Source: an uncultured Oceanisphaera sp. (GTDB taxonomy: Bacteria > Pseudomonadota > Gammaproteobacteria > Enterobacterales > Aeromonadaceae). From it: DNA of 32,335 nt. This document shows, in pieces, positions 16,060 to 26,031 of this stretch. The notes under the pieces are model-generated. The model was not told the DNA's origin. It worked only from the letters and a program-made list of their open reading frames with translations, and did no database searches. Numbering within the stretch: the first letter of the stretch is position 1; the number at the start of each line of letters is the position of its first letter. The position numbers were made by a program, and so were the translations under genes. The stretch is taken from contig NZ_CANLZU010000029.1 of assembly GCF_947495715.1 (NCBI RefSeq), forward strand, positions 1 to 32,335, in the 5' to 3' direction.

Positions 16060-17406
16060 ATGACCAAAACGATAAATGTCAGCCGCATCCCTAAAGACAC
16101 GGGGCCTGCCGGCTGGAATCAGATACTCCCCTCCGCAAAACACTACCCTCAGCTGAAGGAAGATATCCAAGCTGAATGGGTGGTGGTCGGTGGAGGATTT
16201 GCGGGCATTGCCGCCGCGCGACGGTTGAGTCAGTTGACCGGCAATGACCGCATCGTCTTGCTGGAAGCCAACCGTTTGGCGGAAGGGCCGGCGGGACGTA
16301 ACAGCGGCTTCATGATTGACCTGCCTCATGAGCTGAATTCGGAGACTTATGCCGGTGCGGCGGAAGCGGATCTACAACAGATCCGGCTTAACCGGACGGC
16401 CATCGACTTTGCCCGCCAGATGGCGGAAGAGTTTGAGATGCCCAAACGGGTATTTGACCCCTGTGGCAAAGTCACAGGGGCTGCCTCGGCCAAAGGCGAA
16501 CAGCATATCGATAGCTATGTGAACCATCTCGGCAGCCTGGGTGAGCAGTACCGGTTGCTGACGGCGGCCGAGATGAAAGAGCGGACGGGTACCGATTATT
16601 ATCGCAAGGGGCTGTTTACCCCCGGTGCCGTGATGATCCAGCCGGCGGCCTATATCCGGATGGCGGCAGAGGGGATTTCCGGACGGGTGTCCATTTATGA
16701 GCAAAGCCCGGTACTGGCAATGGAGCTGGGCGACGAGCATGTGCTGACCACGCCGGGGGCCAAAATTCGTGCCCGGAACGTGATCCTGGCGGTAAACGGA
16801 CATATTCAGTCGTTCGGGTTTTTCCCTCGTCAGTTGTTGCATGTGTTTACTTATGCATCTATGACCCGGGCTCTGAGTCCGGCAGAGGTGGCGCGGCTGG
16901 GCGGCCAGCCCGACTGGGGCGTACTACCGGCCGATCCCATGGGCACCACGGTGCGCCGGGTCTCGAGCCTGATGGGCAGTGGCGACCGGGTGACGGTACG
17001 CAACCGCTTTACCCTGAACCAGTCGATGGAGATATCACAGCGGCATATAAAGGAGGTGGCGCGGGCCCATGACAAGTCCTTCGCCACCCGTTTTCCCATG
17101 CTGGACGGGGTGCCGATGGAACATCGCTGGGGGGGGCGGCTCTGCCTGTCCTGGAATTCGGTGCCGGCGTTCGGCGAGCTGGAGGAGCGAGTCTTTTCCG
17201 CTGCCTGCCAGAACGGCCTGGGAACGGTAAAGGGCACCCTGTCCGGAATGATGGCGGCGGAGCTGGCGGTGCGTCGTCAATCGCCGCTGCTGGAAGAGTT
17301 TACCCGTTGCGACGCGCCGCGCCGGCTGCCACCCGAGCCCTTTCTGTCGGTGGGCGCTAATATGACCATGCGCTGGAAAGAATGGCTGGCGGGTATCGAG
17401 TTGTGA
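16060..17406 (+). CDS. DAO-family FAD-dependent oxidoreductase (gamma-glutamylputrescine oxidase/N-demethylase-like), module A
   Basis: 448 residues. An unusual ~38-residue N-terminal segment precedes the FAD-binding Rossmann motif VVVGGGFAGIAAARRLSQL, followed by the ribose-binding Glu in LLEANRLAEG and the GPAGRNSGFMIDLPHE segment typical of this subgroup. The C-terminal WGGRLCLSWNSVPAFGEL and QNGLGTVKGTLSGM are conserved DAO features. Members oxidise secondary or tertiary amines (PuuB, N-methyl amino acid demethylases). In this operon the likely task is oxidising the dimethyl- or monomethyl-amino acid left by the Rieske demethylase. It is a paralogue of the enzyme at 24490-25809. No signal peptide or covalent-FAD His is evident. 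The substrate is unassigned. Confidence 0.82.
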   Translation: MTKTINVSRIPKDTGPAGWNQILPSAKHYPQLKEDIQAEWVVVGGGFAGIAAARRLSQLTGNDRIVLLEANRLAEGPAGRNSGFMIDLPHELNSETYAGAAEADLQQIRLNRTAIDFARQMAEEFEMPKRVFDPCGKVTGAASAKGEQHIDSYVNHLGSLGEQYRLLTAAEMKERTGTDYYRKGLFTPGAVMIQPAAYIRMAAEGISGRVSIYEQSPVLAMELGDEHVLTTPGAKIRARNVILAVNGHIQSFGFFPRQLLHVFTYASMTRALSPAEVARLGGQPDWGVLPADPMGTTVRRVSSLMGSGDRVTVRNRFTLNQSMEISQRHIKEVARAHDKSFATRFPMLDGVPMEHRWGGRLCLSWNSVPAFGELEERVFSAACQNGLGTVKGTLSGMMAAELAVRRQSPLLEEFTRCDAPRRLPPEPFLSVGANMTMRWKEWLAGIEL

Positions 17407-17469
17407 TTGCCGACCGCATCTATTGTTTTGCCGGGCAGGCAGTGAACAGGTTTGAACAAGGAGTATGCC

Positions 17470-18582
17470 ATGAGTATTAACACTGCCGAGTTTCTTAACC
17501 CGGTGAATACCCAGACCTGGGAAAATGGTCGACATCTGGTTCGTTGTGTCAAGGTCATACAAGAAACCCATGATGTCTGCACCTTTACCTTCGGCATGGG
17601 GCAGCCGGTGCTGTTTTTCTTCAAGCCGGGTCAGTTTGTGACCCTGGAACTGGAGATTGAGGGTGAGCGGGTCATGCGCTCCTATACCATTTCCAGCTCT
17701 CCTTCCATTCCCTACAGTTTTTCGATCACGGTGAAACGGGTGCCCGGGGGCGTGGTATCGAATTGGTTGCATGACAGCTTGCAACCCGGCGATCAGCTGG
17801 CGGTGCATGGTCCGGTAGGACAGTTCAACTGTCTGGATTACCCGGCTGACAAGGTGCTGCTGCTGTCGGGCGGCGTGGGCATTACTCCGGTGATGTCGAT
17901 GGCGCGCTGGTGGTTCAACACCGACTCCGAAGTGGACATGGTGTTTGCCCACAGCGCCAGGACGCCCAGCGACATGATCTATGGCCATGAACTGGAATAC
18001 ATGTCGTCACGCATTGACAACTTCCGGCTGCACCTGATCTGCGAACGAATTGACGTAGGCCAGTCATGGAGTGGCTACCGGGGGTATATGGGACGGTCGA
18101 TGCTGGAGCTGATTGCCCCGGACTTTCTCGAGCGGGAAGTCTTCTGTTGTGGCCCTGCGCCCTACATGAAGGCGGTGCGAAACCTGCTTGAAGACGCCGG
18201 TTTCGATATGCGGCATTACCATGAGGAATCGTTCGGCGCAACGCCCGTCGAGGACATCCAACAGGCGGAAGTACACGCGGATGAAGCCGAGGTGCTGGAA
18301 GCCGAGCAGGAGCTGCTGGAAACGGTGGCGGTCAGTTTTGCCGATTCAGATGTCAGCATCGATGTGGTGATGGGTACCAACCTCAACGAGGCGGCCCTCG
18401 AGGCTGGGGTGAGCATTCCCAAGGCCTGCGGCATGGGGATCTGTGGCGCCTGCCGGGTGAAGGTGAATGCCGGCCAGTATGACATGGAGCATAACGGCGG
18501 TATTAGCGAGGCAGAGATTGCCGACGGTTATGTGCTGTCCTGCTGCACCAAAGTCAACGGGGCCATGGAGGTCGAATACTGA
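17470..18582 (+). CDS. Rieske oxygenase reductase, ferredoxin reductase fused to 2Fe-2S ferredoxin (GbcB-like), module A
   Basis: 370 residues from the ATG at 17470, with AAGGAG six bases upstream; an upstream TTG is unlikely. Order of domains: FAD-binding barrel with RSYTISSSP (70-78), nucleotide-binding domain with LLSGGVGITP (131-140) and CCGPAPYM (226-233), an acidic linker (about 260-285) and a plant-type 2Fe-2S domain with Cys320, Cys325, Cys328 and Cys358. It passes electrons from NAD(P)H to the Rieske oxygenase. The nearest remembered proteins are GbcB and the carnitine and stachydrine demethylase reductases. It is the last gene of the module A operon and is followed by a terminator at 18617. 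It is closely similar to the enzyme at 23303-24403. Its partner is probably the oxygenase at 10607-11833, which lies in a separate transcript. Confidence 0.88.
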   Translation: MSINTAEFLNPVNTQTWENGRHLVRCVKVIQETHDVCTFTFGMGQPVLFFFKPGQFVTLELEIEGERVMRSYTISSSPSIPYSFSITVKRVPGGVVSNWLHDSLQPGDQLAVHGPVGQFNCLDYPADKVLLLSGGVGITPVMSMARWWFNTDSEVDMVFAHSARTPSDMIYGHELEYMSSRIDNFRLHLICERIDVGQSWSGYRGYMGRSMLELIAPDFLEREVFCCGPAPYMKAVRNLLEDAGFDMRHYHEESFGATPVEDIQQAEVHADEAEVLEAEQELLETVAVSFADSDVSIDVVMGTNLNEAALEAGVSIPKACGMGICGACRVKVNAGQYDMEHNGGISEAEIADGYVLSCCTKVNGAMEVEY

Positions 18583-18616
18583 AACAGAGCGGGCGTTGGC
18601 CTGCAGATGGAGTGAC

Positions 18617-18647
18617 AAACGCCGGGGATGCCCCGGCGTTTTTGTTT
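18617..18647 (+). terminator. Rho-independent terminator after the module A operon
   Basis: AAACGCCGGGG-ATG-CCCCGGCGTTT forms a perfect 11-bp stem and is followed by TTGTTT. It lies between convergent genes and, with the A-rich left flank, may work in both directions. Confidence 0.85.
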
Positions 18648-18671
18648 CCAGTAGACTCGTAACTAGCGCTT

Positions 18672-19550
18672 TCAAGCCTCGCAGGCGCGTTCGACCAATA
18701 CCGTCTTGCGGCGCCGCCTGACCGGCCACGACTGGCAGGCGAGGGCGGCGAGTACCACCAGGCCGCCCATCCAGGCCTGCGGGCCGGGTTGCTCTGCCAG
18801 TACCAGCCAGACCCACAGCGGGCCGAGCAGCATTTCCAGCATCATCAGCAGGCCCACTTCCGGCGCCGACAGGTAGCGCGGGCCTTGCGTTATCAGGGCA
18901 TAGGCCAGGGGCACCACCAGCAGGCCGAGAATGGCTATCCACACTATGTCTTGGGTCGGTAGTGCCAGAGTAGGTGCCTGAAACAGGGCGAACAGGCTGA
19001 CCATAAGGCCGGCCGGTACCAGTGCCGGGGTCATGTTGGCGGGGCTGGCGGCTCGCTCTACCACAAACTTGGCCGCCATGCTGGCGGCACACAGCAGGGC
19101 GGTGATATCGCCCTGCAGGTGGCTGCCGTCCCGGCTGCCGGAAAACACCAGTGCCAGTCCGCCCAGGCACAGCAGTATCGCCAGCCAGGTGCGGCCGGAT
19201 ACGCGTTCTTTCAGCACAAAACGGCTGAGCAGGGCACCGATCAGCGGCGCGGCGCTGAGGATGATCAGGGTATTGGCCACGCTGGTCAGGCGTATCGAGA
19301 TCACGAAGGTGATGGTACAGACTGCATAAAACAGCGCCGAGCCCAGGCCCAGCGAAAGCAGCTTGCGAGTGGGGCGGTAGCTGTGAGCACGAAACAGGCA
19401 GACACCGCCGATGCACAGGCTGAGCAGCAGGCCGCGCCAGAACAGTAAAATCCAGGGATCGGCGCTGATCAGCCGGATCAGCAGGGCGTCCAGGCTCAGC
19501 ACCGCCACCCCACCCGCAGTCAGCAGCCCACCTTTCAAGCGGTTATCCAT
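18672..19550 (-). CDS. DMT-superfamily (EamA) permease
   Basis: 292 residues with about ten hydrophobic helices arranged as two EamA repeats. GGGAG lies seven bases before the ATG. Landmarks are the first-repeat segment SLDALLIRLISADPWILLFWRG, the end of repeat one LKERVSGRTWLAILLCLGGLALVF, and in repeat two PLAYALITQGPRYLSAPEVGLLMMLEMLLGPLWVWLVLAEQPG, with the conserved E and P residues of this group. Members export or import amino acids and other small metabolites. It converges on the module A operon, so shared regulation is not evident. An involvement in export or uptake of an osmolyte or amino acid is a guess. Confidence 0.85.
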   Translation of the reverse strand: MDNRLKGGLLTAGGVAVLSLDALLIRLISADPWILLFWRGLLLSLCIGGVCLFRAHSYRPTRKLLSLGLGSALFYAVCTITFVISIRLTSVANTLIILSAAPLIGALLSRFVLKERVSGRTWLAILLCLGGLALVFSGSRDGSHLQGDITALLCAASMAAKFVVERAASPANMTPALVPAGLMVSLFALFQAPTLALPTQDIVWIAILGLLVVPLAYALITQGPRYLSAPEVGLLMMLEMLLGPLWVWLVLAEQPGPQAWMGGLVVLAALACQSWPVRRRRKTVLVERACEA

Positions 19551-19682
19551 GATGTTCTCCCGTTTATTTTGTTGTTATGCCGGCATGGTACCCTGCCTTT
19601 TCTTCGGCATGGCTCTGGCAGCGGCCCGGTATTGTCTTAAAACGACCTGTGGGGTGGATGTCGTCTGCGTCATATCAATCCC

Positions 19683-19785
19683 GGACAAAGGGCCCGCTTC
19701 TCCGACCCGCTCAAGCACATCCATGTGACGCTCAGCACATGACATCCCTGTCATGTGATGGTCGGTGAAGCAGATCCCTTTGTCC
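19683..19785 (-). repeat. Palindromic intergenic repeat, short copy C (inverted relative to A and B)
   Basis: 103 bp bounded by GGACAAAGGG and CCCTTTGTCC. Its reverse complement aligns along its whole length with copy B, with only scattered differences. It lies between the EamA promoter side and the end of betA. With copies A and B it defines a dispersed, mobile or formerly mobile palindromic element of this genome. Confidence 0.85.
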
Positions 19786-19847
19786 TCCTCGATACTCCGG
19801 CGTGGCCTGTTGGTGACGTCTACAGGCCCCTCAATACTGCCGGTGGT

Positions 19848-21525
19848 TCAGGATAGATTCCGCAGGGGGGATTTTGCCCGCTGGCGTTGCTGCCATTGCT
19901 CATCCATCCCCACTTCCGCCACCGAGGGCGCCAGCGGCGTCTTGCCCAGGATCAGATCTGCGGCCCGCTCTGCCACCATGATGGTGGGCGAGTTCAGGTT
20001 GCCGTTGGGAATGGTGGGGAAAATGGACGAGTCCACCACCCGGAGGCCCTGTATGCCGTGCACCCGGGTGTCCGGGCCTACCACGGCCCGCTCGTCCGTG
20101 CCCATGGGGCAGGTGCAGGTGGGGTGATAGGCGCTTTCTACCGCCTGGCGCACGAAGGCATCTATCTCGTCATCGGTCTTGATCTGCTCGCCGGGCTGGA
20201 TTTCCTCCGCCCGGTAAGGGTCCACCGCCGGCTGGTTGATGATCTCCCGGGTGCAGGCGCGAAAGCCTTCCCGGTCGTCTTCGTGCTCCAGATAGTTGAA
20301 GCGTATTTTCGGCGCCACGCTGGGGTCGGCACTGGCCACCTTGACCGTGCCGCGGCTTTTCGGCTTGTTATGGCCGATATGCAGCTGAAAATCGTGGCCG
20401 GAAAAGGCTTCCTTGCCGTCGTAGCGCATCGCCGCCGGCAAAAAGTGGTACTGCAGATCCGGCCATTCGACACCGGCTTTGGAGCGTATGAAACCACAGG
20501 ACTCGAAGTGGTTGGTGGCACCCAGGCCGTCTTTTTTCAGCAACCAGCGGCTGCCTATCTTGAACTTGCTCCACAGCCCCAGCTGACCGTTGAGGGAGAT
20601 GGGCTGCTTGCAGCGAAACTGGAAGTAGAACTCCAGATGATCCTGCAGGTTTTCGCCCACGCCGGGCAGCTCGTGCTGGAGTGGAATACTGGCCGCCTCC
20701 AGGGGGGCTCTGGCACCGATGCCCGACAACTGCAGCAGGTGCGGCGAGCCGATGGAGCCGGCGCTGAGGATCACTTCCTTACCGGCCCGTACTTCCTGCA
20801 CCTGCACCTGACCCTGCCGCTCGTAACGCACGCCCACCGCCTGTTTGTCTTCCAGCAGCACCTTGTGCACCAGGGCATGGGTGACCACGGTCAGGTTGGG
20901 GCGGTTCATGGCCGGGCGCAGGTAGGCGTTGGCGGTAGACCAGCGCCTGCCGTGCTTCACCGTCATGTGCATGGGGCCGAAGCCTTCCTGCTGGCGGCCG
21001 TTGTAGTCGGGGGTATGAAAATAACCGGCTTCCTGCCCCGCATCGACAAAGGCCTGGTACAGGGGGTTTTTCATGTTGTTGCCGTTGTTGACCCCGAGCG
21101 GGCCCTGGTCGCCCGGTAGTCGTCACCCCCGAAGGCCCAGCTTTCGGCTTTCTTGAAGTAGGGCAGGCAGTGGGCATAGTCCCAGCCCTCGGCGCCTCGG
21201 CTCTGCCATTCGTCGAAGTCCCGGGCGTGGCCGCACACATAGACCATGCCGTTGATGGAGGAAGCCCCCCCAGTACCTTGCCGCGGGGGCAGTGCATGAC
21301 CTGGTTGTCGAGAAAGGACTCGGGCTCGCTGTGAAACTGCCAGGCGTATTTCTTGGTGTTCATGGGAATGGACAGAGCAGTGAGCATCTGAATGAAAATG
21401 CTCTTGCCGCTGCTGCCGGTTTCCAGCAGCAGTACCTTGCTGGTGCCGTCTTCGGTGAGGCGGTTGGCCAGCACACAACCGGCGGAGCCGGCGCCCACTA
21501 TGATGTAGTCGAATGCGTTGTTCAT
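19848..21525 (-). pseudogene. betA: Choline dehydrogenase, interrupted by two single-base frameshifts
   Basis: BetA oxidises choline to betaine aldehyde at the membrane with FAD. The start at 21525 has GAGG seven bases upstream and opens with the GMC-oxidoreductase motif [19 protein letters not shown]. Frame breaks are at the C7 run 21265-21271 (after CPRGKVLGG) and near CCC 21112-21114 (after GGDDYR). Adding one G on the coding strand at each restores [16 protein letters not shown] and then [12 protein letters not shown], giving a single frame of about 559 residues, the normal BetA length. The C-terminus retains GMC signatures such as [21 protein letters not shown] and [11 protein letters not shown]. 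Both gaps fall in homopolymers with no other damage, so base-calling error is as likely as a young pseudogene. It follows betB by 21 bases. Confidence 0.88.
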
Positions 21526-21546
21526 TGCGTTACCTCGTCACCGCCC

Positions 21547-23010
<1,464 letters not shown>

Positions 23011-23054
23011 GCTTTTGCTCCATGCGAGGTTAACAGCTGTTCGATAAAGGATTT

Positions 23055-23150
23055 TCACAGGCTCTCGGCACGAGCGAAGTAGGCCGAGGGCTCTGCACTC
23101 AGGGTACTACGCAGCCAGAAACCGTCGATCATGGCTGCGGCAAAAGCACC
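23055..23150 (-). pseudogene. betI: betI C-terminal remnant (choline-responsive repressor)
   Basis: The minus strand reads [19 protein letters not shown] and then [11 protein letters not shown] before a TGA, which I recognise as the end of the TetR-type repressor BetI (the IDGLWLR segment). The position directly upstream of betB is that of betI in the usual betIBA operon. Everything before this stub is missing, and the frame runs into the transposase fragment at about 23152. The N-terminal DNA-binding domain is therefore gone and the repressor cannot be made. Confidence 0.75.
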
Positions 23151-23154
23151 CCTA

Positions 23155-23257
23155 GTCCTCCCAACCACCGGCGCCTGCAATGACGGCACAGATGGTGAGA
23201 AACAGCACATCAAAGAGAAGGTAACTAATTTTAGTCGGCTGGCTAGGATTGTTTATC
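23155..23257 (-). mobile_element. ISAs1/H-repeat-type transposase fragment
   Basis: The minus strand encodes TKISYLLFDVLFLTICAV and then IAGAGGWED, ending at a TAG. This matches the N-terminal region of ISAs1-family (H-repeat-associated) transposases, where FDILFLTICAVIAGAEGWE is highly characteristic. There is no start codon and only about 30-35 codons remain. It adjoins the betI stub on one side and the end of the reductase gene on the other, so it marks the scar of an insertion followed by deletion. Confidence 0.7.
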
Positions 23258-23302
23258 TCACCCTGGGACGGCTGGGCCGCCCCATTCTTGATGCCTTACT
23301 GT

Positions 23303-24403
23303 TTAATAAGCAACGACCAGATCTTTCTCCGGGATGCTACAGCAGCTGAGGATATATCCTTCGGCGATATCGTCCTCGGAAATGCCTCCGTTATGTTCCA
23401 TGGTCACCTCGCCGGATACTTTGAGTACCTTGCAGGTACCGCAGATACCCATGCCGCAGGCCTTGGGAATATAGAGCCCCAGCTTGGAGGCTGCGCTATG
23501 TACGGTTTCACCCGGGGCAATTTTGACACTTTTACCCGATTGGGCGAACTCGACCCGCAGCATATCCTCGCTGACCAGGTTGTCGCTTTCTTCCTGGGCC
23601 AGCTCAATCTGTTCGGCCACATCTGTCTTGACCTCATCCGGCGTTGCCCCGAAGCTTTCTTCGTGATAGCGCTCCATGGGAAACCCCTGGCGTTCGAGCA
23701 TGGCTTTAATGGCACGCATATAAGGAGTCGGCCCGCAGCAGAAAATTTCCCTGTCCATAAAGTCGGGAGCGATCAGCCTGAGCATGTCTTCTCCCAGATA
23801 ACCGGTAAAGCCGCTCCAGGTATCACCGATCTCATAGCGCTCGCAGATCAAATTAAGGTTAAAGTTAGTTACGCGTGAGTCCATGTGTTCCAGCTCACGG
23901 CGGAAGATAATGTCCTTGGGGGTGCGCGAGCTGTGTACAAATACCATGTCCACCTCGGCGTTGCTGTCGAACCACCAGCGGGCCATGGACATCACCGGTG
24001 TGATGCCTACGCCACCGGAAAGCAGCAGCACCTTGTCGGCCGAGTGGTCGATACAGTTGAAATCGCCGACCGGGCCATGCACCGCAACTTCATGACCTTC
24101 CAGCAGGTGATCATGTAGCCAGTTAGAAACCAGGCCGCCCGGGACCCGTTTGATGGTGATGGAAAAGCTGTAGGGAAGCGAGGGGGAGGACGAAATGGTG
24201 TAGCTACGCATCACTGGCCGCCCGTCGATTTCCAGCTCCAAAGTGACAAATTGGCCCGGTTTAAAGAAAAACATCACCGGCTGCTCGGCCATAAAGCAAA
24301 AGGTTCTTACATCCCAGGTTTCCTGGATGACCTTGACGCAGCGCACCAGATGACGGCCATTGACCCAGGTCTGGGTATTAACAGAGTGTACAGAAGGGGT
24401 CAT
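23303..24403 (-). CDS. Rieske oxygenase reductase, ferredoxin reductase fused to 2Fe-2S ferredoxin (GbcB-like), module B
   Basis: 366 residues from the ATG at 24403, preceded by AGAGAG, which aligns with the start of the module A paralogue (VNTQTW-NGRHLVRCVKVIQET in both). An in-frame ATG at 24493 overlaps the upstream stop as ATGA but would add 30 unrelated residues. Domains: FAD site RSYTISSSP, nucleotide site LLSGGVGITP, CCGPTPYM, and a C-terminal 2Fe-2S domain with Cys316, Cys321, Cys324 and Cys354. It should deliver electrons to the module B Rieske oxygenase (30582-31817) or to either oxygenase. It is the second gene after the FAD oxidoreductase. Downstream lies the IS/betI scar rather than a terminator, so transcripts might run on into betBA. 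Confidence 0.88.
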   Translation of the reverse strand: MTPSVHSVNTQTWVNGRHLVRCVKVIQETWDVRTFCFMAEQPVMFFFKPGQFVTLELEIDGRPVMRSYTISSSPSLPYSFSITIKRVPGGLVSNWLHDHLLEGHEVAVHGPVGDFNCIDHSADKVLLLSGGVGITPVMSMARWWFDSNAEVDMVFVHSSRTPKDIIFRRELEHMDSRVTNFNLNLICERYEIGDTWSGFTGYLGEDMLRLIAPDFMDREIFCCGPTPYMRAIKAMLERQGFPMERYHEESFGATPDEVKTDVAEQIELAQEESDNLVSEDMLRVEFAQSGKSVKIAPGETVHSAASKLGLYIPKACGMGICGTCKVLKVSGEVTMEHNGGISEDDIAEGYILSCCSIPEKDLVVAY

Positions 24404-24489
24404 GATTGTTGCTCTCTTGGGAAAATCAATGGATTCGGAATTAAGGAAAAGTCCCCGGCTATACCTGATGGCTATGGCCGAGGAAGCCT

Positions 24490-25809
24490 TCATATTTCAC
24501 CAGCTGCCTTGCCTGCTTCGTAATGGAGCCGGATGCGGGCACCCACGGAACGAAGGGGATCAGGTGGCACCCAGCTGGGCTGGTTGTGCCGGCGGATAAA
24601 GTCGAGTTCGTCACTGTCACGACCAGCAATCCATTCGGCCAGGTAATAGCCCAAGTAGGTGCCCTTTGCGACCCCGACCCCGTTCATGCCGCTGAGCGCA
24701 TACAGGTTATCTGCCGACTGCTGGAACAAAGACTGGTGATTGAGAGTCATGCACAGCATACCTCCCCAGGTATATTCGAAGTCGAGTTCGCTGAGTTCCG
24801 GGAAGCGGGCGGAGAACGATGCCCGGTGTTGCTTCCAGGCCCGATCCAGGGTGTGCTGATCGGTCCGCAGCGAGGTTTCGAAGCTGAAGCTATTGCGGAT
24901 AAAAATGCGTCTGTCCGGGGTCAGACGTACCGTAGTGCCTGCAGGATGCGCAGAGGTCAGGCCCCAGGGAGCAGTATCCGGGAAATACTGCCCGGCCTGA
25001 GCCTCGCTCATGGGGCGGGTCAGGCTGGCATAGGTGAACACCGGCGCCAGGCGCTGCTGGAACAGACCAAACTCCTCGCCAAATGAATTGGTGCTGAGCA
25101 CCAGCGTGTTGGCTTCAATCTCGCCACCCAGGAAACGGGCTCGGTGGGGGCTGCCATATTCGATGCCGGTGACCGGGCTGTTCTCAAACAGGGTGACATT
25201 GGCGGGCAGCGCCAGCGCCACCCCCTGGGCCAGGGCCGCCGGGTTCATCAGTATGTTATCCGGTGTGTACACGGCCTTCTGGTAATACCCCGTTCCCAGC
25301 CGCTGCTGTAATGCGGAGCCTTCGATGACTTCATAGGGGGTATTTAGTGTATCCAGGGTTTTGGTGAAGCTATCGAGATGGCATAAGTTGCTGGCTTCAT
25401 GAGCGGCAAAATACTTGCCTGTTTTCTGCCATGAGCAATCGATGCCGTTTTGCTGGCGGATCTGATCCAGGCGGCTAATGGCAAAGCGGTTGAGCTGATA
25501 GATCTTTTTGTCTATCTCGGGGTCGGCATTGGCATCCAGGTTATGGGGCAGATCTATGATAAAGCCGGCATTCCTGCCCGAGGTACCCTGGCCGACACGC
25601 AAAGCATCGACCAGAGCAATACGGCTGTCGGGCCATAGTTCGGCCAGGTGGCCGGCGGTAGAGAGGCCGGAGAAGCCGGCACCGATAATAAGCACATCGA
25701 ACTTATGCTTGCCTTTTAGCCGGTCCCCCTTGGTGTGTCCGGTTAACGGAGATGTTTCATACCAACCGAGTTCACCATCGATGGCAGGAAGGCGATGTAT
25801 CTTTTTCAT
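24490..25809 (-). CDS. DAO-family FAD-dependent oxidoreductase, module B
   Basis: 439 residues. FAD-binding motif VLIIGAGFSGLSTAGHLAEL at about 39-58, then GTSGRNAGFIIDLPHNLD, the same subgroup signature as the module A enzyme. The C-terminal part has YTWGGMLCMTLNHQSLF and SGMNGVGVAKGTYLGYYLAEW. The two proteins are clear paralogues along their whole length but well diverged, suggesting different amine substrates. Probable role: oxidative demethylation or deamination of the partly demethylated betaine (for example dimethylglycine or N-methylproline). It forms a two-gene unit with the reductase downstream and is divergent from the LysR at 26032, which likely controls it. PuuB-like oxidase activity on another amine is an alternative. 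Confidence 0.82.
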   Translation of the reverse strand: MKKIHRLPAIDGELGWYETSPLTGHTKGDRLKGKHKFDVLIIGAGFSGLSTAGHLAELWPDSRIALVDALRVGQGTSGRNAGFIIDLPHNLDANADPEIDKKIYQLNRFAISRLDQIRQQNGIDCSWQKTGKYFAAHEASNLCHLDSFTKTLDTLNTPYEVIEGSALQQRLGTGYYQKAVYTPDNILMNPAALAQGVALALPANVTLFENSPVTGIEYGSPHRARFLGGEIEANTLVLSTNSFGEEFGLFQQRLAPVFTYASLTRPMSEAQAGQYFPDTAPWGLTSAHPAGTTVRLTPDRRIFIRNSFSFETSLRTDQHTLDRAWKQHRASFSARFPELSELDFEYTWGGMLCMTLNHQSLFQQSADNLYALSGMNGVGVAKGTYLGYYLAEWIAGRDSDELDFIRRHNQPSWVPPDPLRSVGARIRLHYEAGKAAGEI

Positions 25810-26031
25810 GGTCTGGCTCCCGATATGTTATGGAACTGATACTAAATTCTGACGAAACATTTACAATGGACGAATAAGCACCGATTGATTCCTGTGAGGA
25901 ATCTCAAATGATAGGTGCCACCGGACGATAAATAGAAAGAGGCTCTTTGACTCTTGTGCTCTTTTCTATGAGACTGGGCTGCTCGGTAGTATGATGAAAA
26001 GGAATGAGTTCAATGACATGGAGTCGAGATA

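Noticed and set aside
19887-21119. 410-codon plus-strand open frame opposite betA
   Set aside because: It is a shadow of betA; the real frame is recovered once two single-base gaps are allowed.
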